Of a DNA stretch of 64,000 nucleotides, positions 8,487 through 16,713 are shown piece by piece. The DNA comes from Pseudomonadota bacterium (GTDB lineage Bacteria > Pseudomonadota > Alphaproteobacteria > Rhizobiales > Beijerinckiaceae). The first letter of the stretch is position 1. The number at the start of each line of letters is the position of its first letter. The notes beneath the pieces are model-generated. The model ran no database searches and had not been told where the DNA came from. It saw only the letters and a program-made list of their open reading frames with translations. Where the stretch lies: the NCBI GenBank assembly GCA_021813805.1, contig JAKAJL010000006.1, forward strand, positions 53,811 through 117,810, in the 5' to 3' direction. A program made the translations under genes and the position numbers.

Positions 8487-10994
8487 ATGCCGCAACGAGG
8501 AAGCCAGACAGCTCGGCGCCGCGCCATGCGCCCAGCTCTTGCGCTCCGTTTCGCCGCGCCGGTCCTGTTCCTCTCCGGCGCCGCCGTGCGCGCCCAGGCT
8601 GCCTCGGGATTCGACGGCGCCGACAACGCGGTCGGCCTGTCCCTCGGCACCGGTCTGATCCTTTTCTCCACCCTGACCGCCTTGCTTTATCTCGCCGGGC
8701 GACGGCGCTGGGCGACGCACGAGGCCGAGCTTTCCGCGGAGATCGAGGAACTGCGCCAGAAGGCCGAGCGCGCCCGCGCCTTTCTCGCGTCGGAAACGCA
8801 ATTCGCCGTGGTCTGGGCCGGCGCGCGCGGCGAGCCGGAAATCGAGGGCGACGTGAGCCTGGCGCTCGACGCCGCGACTGCGCCGCGCCGCGTGCTTGGC
8901 TTCGGCGCCTGGCTGCCGCCCGATCAGGCGAAGGCGCTCGAGAATAATGTCGCGCTGCTGCGCGAGATGGGCCAGGGGTTCCGGCAAGATCTGGTCAGCC
9001 ACAACGGTCGCCATCTCGAAGCCGAGGGGCGGGCGATCGGCAGCCGGGTGGTCATGCGGGTGCGCGACGTCTCCGGCGACCGCCTCGAACTGATGCGGTT
9101 GCGCGAGGTTCACGCCGCGCAAACGGCCCAGTTCAATGTCCTGCGCGGCCTGCTCGATCTGAGCAGCCATCCGGTCTGGACGCGCGGCGCCGACCAGGCG
9201 CTCGACTGGGTCAATATGGCTTACGCCAAGGCCGTGGACGCCGAGACGCCGCGCGACGCGGTGGCGCGCGGCCTCGAACTGCTCGACCGCCCGGCCCGCG
9301 AGGCTGCGGCGCGTGCGCGTCAGGCGGGCGATGTCTGGACGCGGCGGGAGCATGTGGTCGTCGCCGGCGTGCGCCGCCTGATGGACGTGCTCGACGCGCC
9401 GTTGCCGGGCGGCGGCGGCGGCATCGCCGACGATCTTTCCGAACTCGAATCCGTGCGCGCCGATCATGCGCTTCAGGTCGAATCCCATATCCGCACCCTC
9501 GATCAGATCGCCACGGCGGTCGCCATTTTCGACCGGTCGAAAAGGCTGTTCTTCGCCAACGCCGCCTATCGCCATCTGTGGCAGCTCGATCCGGCCTTTC
9601 TCGAACAGGGCCCGTCGGATTCCCAGATTCTCGACCGCCTGCGCGCCGACCGCCGCCTGCCCGAGCAGGCCGATTACCGCGGCTGGAAGGCGGCGCTGCA
9701 CAGCGTCTATCTGGCCGTGGAATCGCCGCCCCAGATCTGGCACTTGCCCGACGGCCGCACGCTGCGCGTCGCCTTCGACACTAATCCGCAGGGCGGGGTG
9801 ACTTATCTGTTCGACGACGTCACCGAGCGCTTCGCGCTCGAGTCGCAATACAACGCGCTGGCCCGGGTGCAGAGCGAGACGCTCGACGCGTTGCAGGAAG
9901 GCGTCGCGGTCTTCGGGGCCGACGGGCGCCTCAAATTGTCCAATCCCGCCTTCGCCCGTCTGTGGCGGCTGCCTGAAAAGCTGATCGCGGAGCGCCCACA
10001 TATCGACGCCGTCACCGCCGCCTGCAAGCCGCTCTCGCCCGAGGACGCCATCTGGGCCGACCTGCGCTCCGCGGTCACGGGGCTCCATTCGGCGCGCATG
10101 GGCTTCGAGCGGCGGATGAACCGCGCCGACGGCGCGGTCGTCGATTGCGCCGTCGCGCCTTTGCCCGACGGCGGCGCTCTTCTGACCTTTATCGACGTGA
10201 CCGACGGGGTGAATGTCGAGCGCGCGCTGAAAGAGCGCAATCAGGCGCTGCTCGCCGCCGAGCGGCTGCGCAACGATTTCGTGCATCATGTCTCCTACGA
10301 ACTGCGCTCGCCGCTGACGAATATCATCGGCTTCATCCAGCTTCTGGGCGACGGCAGCGTCGGCCCGCTCAATGAAAAGCAGCGCGAATATGCCGGCTAT
10401 GTGCTGAAATCGTCGGCGGCGCTGCTGGCGATCATCAACGACATTCTCGACCTCGCCACCATCGACCGCGACGCCATGGCCCTCCAGATCGGCGAGGTCG
10501 ATATTCGCCGCGTCATCGCCGAGGCCGCCGAAGGCCTGCAGGACCGGCTGGCGGAGTCCCATGTCGAACTGTCGATCATCGCCGCTCCGGACGTCGGCGT
10601 CTTCCAGGCTGACGGCCAGCGCATCCGCCAGATTCTTTTCAACCTGCTGTCCAACGCCGTCGGCTTTTCCGATCCGGGCCAGGTCGTGACGCTGGCGGCC
10701 TTGCGCCGCGACAGCGAAATCGTGTTCAAGGTCACCGATCGGGGGCGTGGCATCCCGCCGGAGCTGCTCGACAAGGTGTTCGACCGTTTCGAGAGCCATA
10801 CGATCAGTTCGCGCCATCGCGGCGTCGGCCTCGGCCTGTCGATCGTTCGCGCTTTTGTCGAATTGCATGGCGGAACGGTGCGTATCGATTCCGCGCCAGG
10901 CGAAGGGACGGTCGTGACCTGCATGTTCCCGCTGCGGGGCGGCGAGATGATCGTCCGCCCGAAAGTCGAGTCGCGCGCGGAGGGGCGGGCATGA
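8487..10994 (+). CDS. divL: DivL-like PAS histidine (pseudo)kinase
   Basis: About 835 residues from ATG 8487; a GTG at 8439 with an AGAAGG site would add 16 residues. A signal-like segment and a membrane helix (LGTGLILFSTLTALLYLAG) come first, then PAS-like regions (about residues 340-470 and 480-570), a HisKA dimerisation helix and a HATPase domain with N box (NLLSNAVGFSD), G1 (DRGRGIPPE) and G2 (GVGLGLSIV). The H-box reads VSYELRSPLTN: the phospho-accepting His of histidine kinases is Tyr (Y604 from this start). That substitution is the hallmark of DivL, which controls the CckA-CtrA cell-cycle pathway instead of acting as a simple kinase. The stop overlaps the start of tsaE-amgK by 4 bases. 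Confidence 0.85.
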   Translation: MPQRGSQTARRRAMRPALALRFAAPVLFLSGAAVRAQAASGFDGADNAVGLSLGTGLILFSTLTALLYLAGRRRWATHEAELSAEIEELRQKAERARAFLASETQFAVVWAGARGEPEIEGDVSLALDAATAPRRVLGFGAWLPPDQAKALENNVALLREMGQGFRQDLVSHNGRHLEAEGRAIGSRVVMRVRDVSGDRLELMRLREVHAAQTAQFNVLRGLLDLSSHPVWTRGADQALDWVNMAYAKAVDAETPRDAVARGLELLDRPAREAAARARQAGDVWTRREHVVVAGVRRLMDVLDAPLPGGGGGIADDLSELESVRADHALQVESHIRTLDQIATAVAIFDRSKRLFFANAAYRHLWQLDPAFLEQGPSDSQILDRLRADRRLPEQADYRGWKAALHSVYLAVESPPQIWHLPDGRTLRVAFDTNPQGGVTYLFDDVTERFALESQYNALARVQSETLDALQEGVAVFGADGRLKLSNPAFARLWRLPEKLIAERPHIDAVTAACKPLSPEDAIWADLRSAVTGLHSARMGFERRMNRADGAVVDCAVAPLPDGGALLTFIDVTDGVNVERALKERNQALLAAERLRNDFVHHVSYELRSPLTNIIGFIQLLGDGSVGPLNEKQREYAGYVLKSSAALLAIINDILDLATIDRDAMALQIGEVDIRRVIAEAAEGLQDRLAESHVELSIIAAPDVGVFQADGQRIRQILFNLLSNAVGFSDPGQVVTLAALRRDSEIVFKVTDRGRGIPPELLDKVFDRFESHTISSRHRGVGLGLSIVRAFVELHGGTVRIDSAPGEGTVVTCMFPLRGGEMIVRPKVESRAEGRA

Positions 10995-12523
10995 GCGAGC
11001 CGGTGTGGCGCGTGGAATTGCCCGACGAGGCGGCGACCCGCGCCCTGGCGCGGGAAATCGCGGGCATGGTCGGCGCGGGCGACCTCGTCACCTTGAGCGG
11101 CGATCTCGGGGCCGGAAAGACCACATTGGCCCGGGCCTTGATTCGAGTCCTCGCCGACGATCCCGAGCTTGAAGCGCCGAGCCCGACCTTCACCCTGATG
11201 CAGGTCTATGACACGCCGGCCTTCCCCATCGTCCACGCCGATCTCTACCGGGTGAAAGACCCTTCCGAACTCGCCGAACTCGGCTGGGACGAGGCGGCGG
11301 AGGGGGCGCTGGTGATCGTCGAATGGGCCGAGCGCGCGGGTTCGGCGCTCTCGGCCGACCGGATCGACATCGCGTTGTATATGGACGCGAAACGCGGGCC
11401 GAATTTCCGACGCGCCGAAATCGTCGGCCATGGCGAGGCGGCGCGCCGCCTTGTCCGCTTGCGGGGCGCGCAGACTCTTCTGGAGCGCTGCGGCTGGGAC
11501 GAGGCCGAGCGAAGGCACATGCAGGGCGACGCTTCGACCCGCGCCTATGAATTGCTGGTCAAGCCCGACGGAGACAGAGCGGTGCTGATGATCTCGCCGC
11601 CGCGCGCCGACGGCCCGCCGGTCAAGGGGGGCAAGCCATACAGCGCGCTGGCGCATCTCGCCGAGGACATCAAACCCTTCGTCGCCATGGACGAGGCCCT
11701 GATCGCGGAGGGCTTTTCCGCGCCTCGCATATTCGCCGCGGATCTCGACGCCGGCCTGGCGGTGCTGGAATATCTCGGCGACGAAAGCGTGATCGACGCC
11801 GACGGGCCGCGCCCGGAGCGCTATTCCGAGGCGATGCGCCTGCTCGCCCATCTGCATGGCAGGAAGCTTCCCGAGGAAATCAGGTTTTCGGGCGGGACTT
11901 ATCGTCTGCCGACCTATGACCTCGGCGCCTTTCTGATCGAGGCGGATCTGCTGGTCGAGTGGTATGCGCCTCATGTTCTCGGCGTCCAGCTCGCCTCGGG
12001 CGCGCGGGCGCAATATGAGAACGCCTGGCGGGGGGCTCTCTCGGGGCCGCTGGCGGAGCCCAGGACCTGGACGCTGCGCGACTATCATTCGCCCAATCTG
12101 CTCTGGCTCGCCAATCGCGGCGGCGACCAGCGCGTCGGCCTGCTCGACTTCCAGGACGCCTTGCTCGGGCCGCCGGCCTATGACCTCGTTTCCTTGTTGC
12201 AGGACGCCCGCGTCACCGTGCCGGACGAACTGGAGCTGAAACTGCTAGGCGCCTATTCCTTCATCCGCAAGAATATGGAACAGGGTTTCGACGTCGCCAC
12301 TTTCGCCACGTCTTACGCGGTCATGGGCGCGCAACGCGCGAGCAAGGTCCTGGGAATTTTCGCCCGGCTCGACAAACGCGATGGCAAGCCGGGCTATCTC
12401 GCCCATATTCCGCGGGTGACAAACTATCTGGCCAAGGATCTCGGCCATCCGGCGCTCGCCGAGCTCAAGGCCTGGTTCGAGCAATATCTGCCGCAGATTT
12501 TCGTCGAGGAGGCGGCCGCTTGA
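10991..12523 (+). CDS. TsaE - AmgK fusion (tRNA t6A ATPase + anomeric MurNAc/GlcNAc kinase)
   Basis: A 510-residue two-domain protein. Residues 1-155 are TsaE, the ATPase of tRNA threonylcarbamoyladenosine synthesis, with Walker A GDLGAGKTTL and the family segment SPTFTLMQVYD. Residues about 160-510 are an aminoglycoside-phosphotransferase-fold sugar kinase with catalytic loop LRDYHSPNLLW and metal-binding LLDFQD, matching AmgK, which phosphorylates the anomeric carbon of N-acetylmuramic acid. The next gene is murU, the following step of the same recycling route, which supports the kinase call. The fusion physically joins two unrelated functions. It overlaps divL at its start and murU at its end. 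Confidence 0.88.
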   Translation: MSEPVWRVELPDEAATRALAREIAGMVGAGDLVTLSGDLGAGKTTLARALIRVLADDPELEAPSPTFTLMQVYDTPAFPIVHADLYRVKDPSELAELGWDEAAEGALVIVEWAERAGSALSADRIDIALYMDAKRGPNFRRAEIVGHGEAARRLVRLRGAQTLLERCGWDEAERRHMQGDASTRAYELLVKPDGDRAVLMISPPRADGPPVKGGKPYSALAHLAEDIKPFVAMDEALIAEGFSAPRIFAADLDAGLAVLEYLGDESVIDADGPRPERYSEAMRLLAHLHGRKLPEEIRFSGGTYRLPTYDLGAFLIEADLLVEWYAPHVLGVQLASGARAQYENAWRGALSGPLAEPRTWTLRDYHSPNLLWLANRGGDQRVGLLDFQDALLGPPAYDLVSLLQDARVTVPDELELKLLGAYSFIRKNMEQGFDVATFATSYAVMGAQRASKVLGIFARLDKRDGKPGYLAHIPRVTNYLAKDLGHPALAELKAWFEQYLPQIFVEEAAA

Positions 12524-13242
12524 ACGCGCAGCCTGAAAAAGCACTGGTTTTCGCGGCGGGCCTCGGCGCGCGGATGCGGCCGATCACTTTGTCGCTGCCC
12601 AAGCCACTGGTTCGCATCGGCGGCAAGGCCATGCTCGACCATGTGCTCGACCGGCTCGACGAGGCAGGGGTCAGGGAAGCCATCGTCAATGTCCATTGGC
12701 TCGCCGACCAGATTGAGGAACATCTGAAAGGCCGGCGCGCGCCGCGCATAAGGATTTCGGATGAGCGCGACCTGCTGCTCGACCAGGGCGGCGGCATCGT
12801 CAAGGTTCTGGACCAGTTCGGCGGCAAACCGTTTTTCATCTGCAACACCGACGCTCTGTGGATCGACGAGCCGGAGCCGCAGATCGCGCGGCTGGCCCGC
12901 GCCTGGGACGGCGACAGGATGGACGTTCTGCTGCTGCTCGCCGACATGAAGACCAGCCTCGGCGTCGAGGGGCGCGGCGACTTTTTCCGCGACGCCCAGG
13001 GGCGGTTGTCGCGCCCGAAGCCGGGCGAGGCCGCGCCTTATGTCTATAGCGGCGTCGGGATCATCAAATCCTCGCTCTTCGAAGGCCATGCTTTGGAGCC
13101 TTTCCGCCTCGCGCCGTTCTTTTTCGCGGCGGCCGAACGGGGCCTGCTTTACGGCCTGCCGCTCGAAGGCCGCTGGCTCCATGTCGGCGCGCCGGAGACG
13201 ATCGAAAAGGCCGAAAGGATCTATCGGGCGGCGGCGGCGTGA
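12520..13242 (+). CDS. murU: N-acetylmuramate-1-phosphate uridylyltransferase
   Basis: A 240-residue nucleotidyltransferase starting at TTG 12520, overlapping the preceding TGA. The pyrophosphorylase signature GLGARMRPITLSLPKPLV is at residues 14-31, with an Asp metal ligand in FFICNTDALW. MurU makes UDP-MurNAc from MurNAc-1-phosphate, bypassing de novo synthesis in peptidoglycan recycling. Coupling to the AmgK domain just upstream completes the salvage pair. In the recycling literature this route bypasses the fosfomycin target MurA, so intrinsic fosfomycin tolerance is a possible consequence (inference). Confidence 0.88.
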   Translation: MNAQPEKALVFAAGLGARMRPITLSLPKPLVRIGGKAMLDHVLDRLDEAGVREAIVNVHWLADQIEEHLKGRRAPRIRISDERDLLLDQGGGIVKVLDQFGGKPFFICNTDALWIDEPEPQIARLARAWDGDRMDVLLLLADMKTSLGVEGRGDFFRDAQGRLSRPKPGEAAPYVYSGVGIIKSSLFEGHALEPFRLAPFFFAAAERGLLYGLPLEGRWLHVGAPETIEKAERIYRAAAA

Positions 13243-13262
13243 GGAAAAATCCGGAGTGCCGC

Positions 13263-13616
13263 ATGTCGGATCCTGCGCCAATTTCACCTTTCGCCAGGAC
13301 CCCTGAGCCGCCTTATCATGCGGTGATCTTCACCTCGCTGCGACGCGAGGGCGACGACGGCTATGCCGACATGGCGAAGCGCATGATGGCGCTCGCCTTG
13401 GCGCAGCCGGGTTGTCTCGGCGCCGAGAGCGCGCGCGACCCGAGGGGCTTCGGCCTGACCGTGGCCTATTTCGCGACCGAGGCCGATATTGCGGCGTGGC
13501 GCGACCACGCCGAACACCGGCTGGCGCAGGAGCTTGGCCGAGCAAAATGGTACGCGCATTATGAAGTGCGGATTGCGCGGGTCGAGCGCGTCTATTCCGG
13601 CCCGGAAAAGCTTTAG
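13263..13616 (+). CDS. antibiotic biosynthesis monooxygenase (ABM) domain protein
   Basis: A 117-residue protein from ATG 13263, chosen because GGAG lies 6 bases upstream; a GTG at 13239 overlapping the murU stop would add 8 residues. The sequence has the ABM ferredoxin-like pattern: YHAVIFTSLRREGD, MMALALAQPGCLGAESARDP, FGLTVAYFATEADIAAWRDHAEH and a C-terminal WYAHYEVRIARVERVY. Members are small dimeric cytoplasmic enzymes or heme/quinone-related proteins; the substrate is unknown. It sits in the murU-addB run without obvious functional link to either. Confidence 0.75.
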   Translation: MSDPAPISPFARTPEPPYHAVIFTSLRREGDDGYADMAKRMMALALAQPGCLGAESARDPRGFGLTVAYFATEADIAAWRDHAEHRLAQELGRAKWYAHYEVRIARVERVYSGPEKL

Positions 13617-13632
13617 AGCCGGAGCTTGAAAC

Positions 13633-16600
13633 ATGCCGCAGCGCGTTTTCACCATCCCTCCGGACGCGCCTTTTCTGAAAGTCTTCGCGGGGGCCTTGTT
13701 CGACGGGCGGGTCGTCCCCGGCCTGTCCCGCGCTTCGGGGCCGCTGGCGCTCGCCAAGGCGACGATTTTCGTTCCCACTCGCCGCGCCGGCCGCGCCCTG
13801 GCTGTCGAGCTTGCGCGCCAGAGCGGCAATCCGGCCATTCTGCTGCCGAAAATCCTGGCCCTCGGCGCGCTCGACGGCGAGAACGGCGAGGCGGCTTTCG
13901 ACAATCCGCTCGATCCGAGCCTTCCGCGGGCGGCGGGCGACATCGAGCGCCGGATGATCCTGGGCGAACTCATCCTCGTTTGGGCGCGGAGCCTGAAACA
14001 GGCCATCGTCTCGATCGACGCGGACGGGACCATGCGCCATTCGCCGGAAAGCCTGCTGGTCGCCGCCCATCCCGCCGACGCCTGGCGCCTTTCGGGCGAT
14101 CTCGCCGCCTTGATCGATGAAATGATTATCGAGAATGTCGATTGGGCGGCTTTGAAAAATCTCAATGGCGAATTCGACGATTACTGGCGGATCACGCTGA
14201 ATTTCCTCGACATCGCCACCAGCGCCTGGCCGGCGATCCAGCAGGAGCGGGGTTTTGTCGACGCGGCCGCGCGCCAGCAGGCCCTGATCGCGCACGCCAT
14301 TGACAGGGTCGGTCGCGATGGCGAGCCCGTGATCGCCATCGGCTCGACCGGGTCCAATATCCGCACCGCTCGTCTGCTCAAGGCGATCGCTTGCGCGCCG
14401 CGGGGCGCGGTGGTCCTGCCAGGCCTCGATCAGAATCTTGACAGCGACTCTTTCGCTTCTATTCGCGAGGGCGGCGAGCCGTGCGCTACCCATCCCCAGG
14501 CTTTTCTCGCGCGGCTGATCGAGACCCTCGGCGTGGCCCGCGAAGAGGTGGTGGCGCTCTCCGGAGCGGGGAGCCTGCGCGACGCCTTTTGCTCCGAGGC
14601 TTTCCGGCCGGCGGACACCACCGATCTCTGGCCGCGCTGGCGCGCCGCGCAGGCGCCGGACGCCCTGAAGGAGGCGCTGGGCGGCGTCACCTTGATCGAG
14701 GCGGCGGACGAGCGCGAGGAGGCTCTCGCCATCGCCGTGATCCTGCGCGAGGCGCTGGAGCATGAAGGTCTGACCGCCGCGCTGGCGACGCCGGATCGCG
14801 GTCTCGCGGAAAGGGTGCGCGCCGAATTGCTGCGCTGGAATGTCGAGATCGACGATTCCGGCGGCGCCTCGCTTGCCGCCTCGCGCGCCGGGTCGCTGGC
14901 GCGGCTGATCCTGCTGGCGCTTGAAGGTGGGGGCGCCGATTGCGCGGCGCTGGTCTCGCATCCCGATTTTTCGCTCGGTCTCGGCGCCGAGGCGGAGCGG
15001 CTGGCGCTTCTGTTCGAGATCGGCGTCCTGCGTTCCGACGCCGGCGGCGATTCCTGGCGCGACCGCATCGACCCTGCGCGCGTGGCGGCCCAGGACAAAC
15101 GCGCCCATCCGCGCCAGAGGGAGATTCTGGAAACGGATTGGGCGGCGCTGCACGATTTTGTGGAACGCATGGACGCCGCCTTCGCGCCCCTGCGCGCCCT
15201 GGCTCAGGGCGGCGAGACCCCGCTAAAACCGTGGCTCTCCGCCCATCGCAGGGCCCTGGGCCTGGTCGTCGCCGGCGACGAGCAGGCGTTTCCCGCAGGC
15301 GACGACGGCGCGGCGCTTGAAAAGCTCTTCGCCGAGCTCGAAGCTTCTGCAAACGCCGCCTTCACCTTCCACGCCGAAAGCTATGCGGCGTTTTTCGACG
15401 CGCTGATTTCCGAACAGGTTCTGCGCGGCGGAGCCAAAGCCCATCCGCGTTTGAAAATTCTGGGTCTGCTGGAAGCGCGCCTGATCGGCGTCGATCGGCT
15501 GGTCATGGCGGGGCTGGACGAGACAATCTGGCCGCCGCGCGGCGAGACCGATTGTTTTCTCAACCGGGCGATGCGGGCGCAGCTTGGCCTGTCGTCGCCC
15601 GAACGGCGCATCGGCCAGACCGCGCATGATTTCGTCCAGGGCTTCGGCGCCCCTCAAGTCGTGCTGAGCCGGGCGAAAAAACGCGGCGGCGCGCCGACCG
15701 CGCCCTCACGCTTCCTTCAGCGCATGGAGGCGCTCGCTGGCGACCAGATTTTTGGCGAATTGCGCGCGCGCGGCGCGAACTGGCTCGAACTCGCGCGCCA
15801 GCTCGACCGGACGACGCTCGCGCCGCCGCTGCAACGGCCGGCGCCCACGCCCGATCTCGCCTTGCGTCCGACGAGATTGTCGGTGACCCGGATCGAAACC
15901 CTGCGCCGCGACCCCTATGCGATCTATGCCGAGTTCATCCTGAAACTTCTACCCCTGCCAGACATGGATCAGGAGCCAGGCGCGCGGGAAATCGGCACGG
16001 CGCTTCACGCGGCGCTGGAACAATTCTGCAGACGCCATCCGGCCGGAGCGTTGCCGGAAGATGCGCGCGAGGAACTGGTCCGGCTGGCGCGGGACCAACT
16101 GGGAACATTCCACACGGACGCGGAATTTCTGGCCTTTCGCTGGCCGCGCCTGTTGCAGGGGCTCGATCTGTTTCTCGCCTTCGAGGCAGAGCGCCGCCCG
16201 TTGATCGAGCGCGTCGAGGTCGAGGTTGGGGGAAGCTTAAGCATTCCCCTCGACGACGGCTCGGAATTCACTCTTACCGCAAAGGCTGACCGCGTCGAAT
16301 TGTTGAAGGACGGAACGGCTGCGCTGGTCGATTACAAGAGCGGCCGGCCGCCGTCCGGCAAGGAAGTCGGCGCGGGCTGGGCGCCGCAGCTCACTTTGGA
16401 GGCCGCGATTCTGTCGTCCGGCGCCTTTCACGGCGTCGAAATGCGCGAGGTGAGCGACGCCTTTTATGTTCCGGTCGGCGGCGGCAAGGACAAGGCGCGA
16501 CGCCTTGGCATGGACAAGGAGCCGTTCCGCGACCTCGTCGCCGGGCATTTCGACGAACTCGTCCGTTTGCTCAACGACTTCCGCGATCCGAAACAGGCCT

Positions 16601-16713
16601 ATCCGGCGCGGCCCTTCCCGCAATTCGCGCTCCGCTACAACGCCTATGATCATCTCGCCCGCACCCGCGAATGGTCGGCCTCCGGCGCGGAAAACGGCGG
16701 AGACGAGTCATGA
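13633..16713 (+). CDS. addB: AddB, double-strand break repair helicase-nuclease subunit (alphaproteobacterial type)
   Basis: A 1026-residue partner of AddA in the RecBCD-like AddAB complex, which resects double-strand breaks for RecA loading. The N-terminal part has the PTRRAGRALAVELARQ segment of the alphaproteobacterial family. The C-terminal PD-(D/E)XK nuclease is seen as ALVDYKSGRPPSGKE at about residue 895, with the downstream QLTLEAAIL helix. GGAG lies 8 bases before ATG 13633. The stop codon overlaps the addA start (ATGA), so the two subunits are translationally coupled. Confidence 0.92.
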   Translation: MPQRVFTIPPDAPFLKVFAGALFDGRVVPGLSRASGPLALAKATIFVPTRRAGRALAVELARQSGNPAILLPKILALGALDGENGEAAFDNPLDPSLPRAAGDIERRMILGELILVWARSLKQAIVSIDADGTMRHSPESLLVAAHPADAWRLSGDLAALIDEMIIENVDWAALKNLNGEFDDYWRITLNFLDIATSAWPAIQQERGFVDAAARQQALIAHAIDRVGRDGEPVIAIGSTGSNIRTARLLKAIACAPRGAVVLPGLDQNLDSDSFASIREGGEPCATHPQAFLARLIETLGVAREEVVALSGAGSLRDAFCSEAFRPADTTDLWPRWRAAQAPDALKEALGGVTLIEAADEREEALAIAVILREALEHEGLTAALATPDRGLAERVRAELLRWNVEIDDSGGASLAASRAGSLARLILLALEGGGADCAALVSHPDFSLGLGAEAERLALLFEIGVLRSDAGGDSWRDRIDPARVAAQDKRAHPRQREILETDWAALHDFVERMDAAFAPLRALAQGGETPLKPWLSAHRRALGLVVAGDEQAFPAGDDGAALEKLFAELEASANAAFTFHAESYAAFFDALISEQVLRGGAKAHPRLKILGLLEARLIGVDRLVMAGLDETIWPPRGETDCFLNRAMRAQLGLSSPERRIGQTAHDFVQGFGAPQVVLSRAKKRGGAPTAPSRFLQRMEALAGDQIFGELRARGANWLELARQLDRTTLAPPLQRPAPTPDLALRPTRLSVTRIETLRRDPYAIYAEFILKLLPLPDMDQEPGAREIGTALHAALEQFCRRHPAGALPEDAREELVRLARDQLGTFHTDAEFLAFRWPRLLQGLDLFLAFEAERRPLIERVEVEVGGSLSIPLDDGSEFTLTAKADRVELLKDGTAALVDYKSGRPPSGKEVGAGWAPQLTLEAAILSSGAFHGVEMREVSDAFYVPVGGGKDKARRLGMDKEPFRDLVAGHFDELVRLLNDFRDPKQAYPARPFPQFALRYNAYDHLARTREWSASGAENGGDES

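Noticed and set aside
8325..10868. 847-codon minus-strand open frame opposite divL
   Set aside because: The plus-strand frame encodes an HK with all expected motifs; the minus frame has no recognisable domain.
16005..16271. Minus-strand ORFs inside addB
   Set aside because: Shadow frames lacking ribosome binding sites and domains within a well-supported gene.
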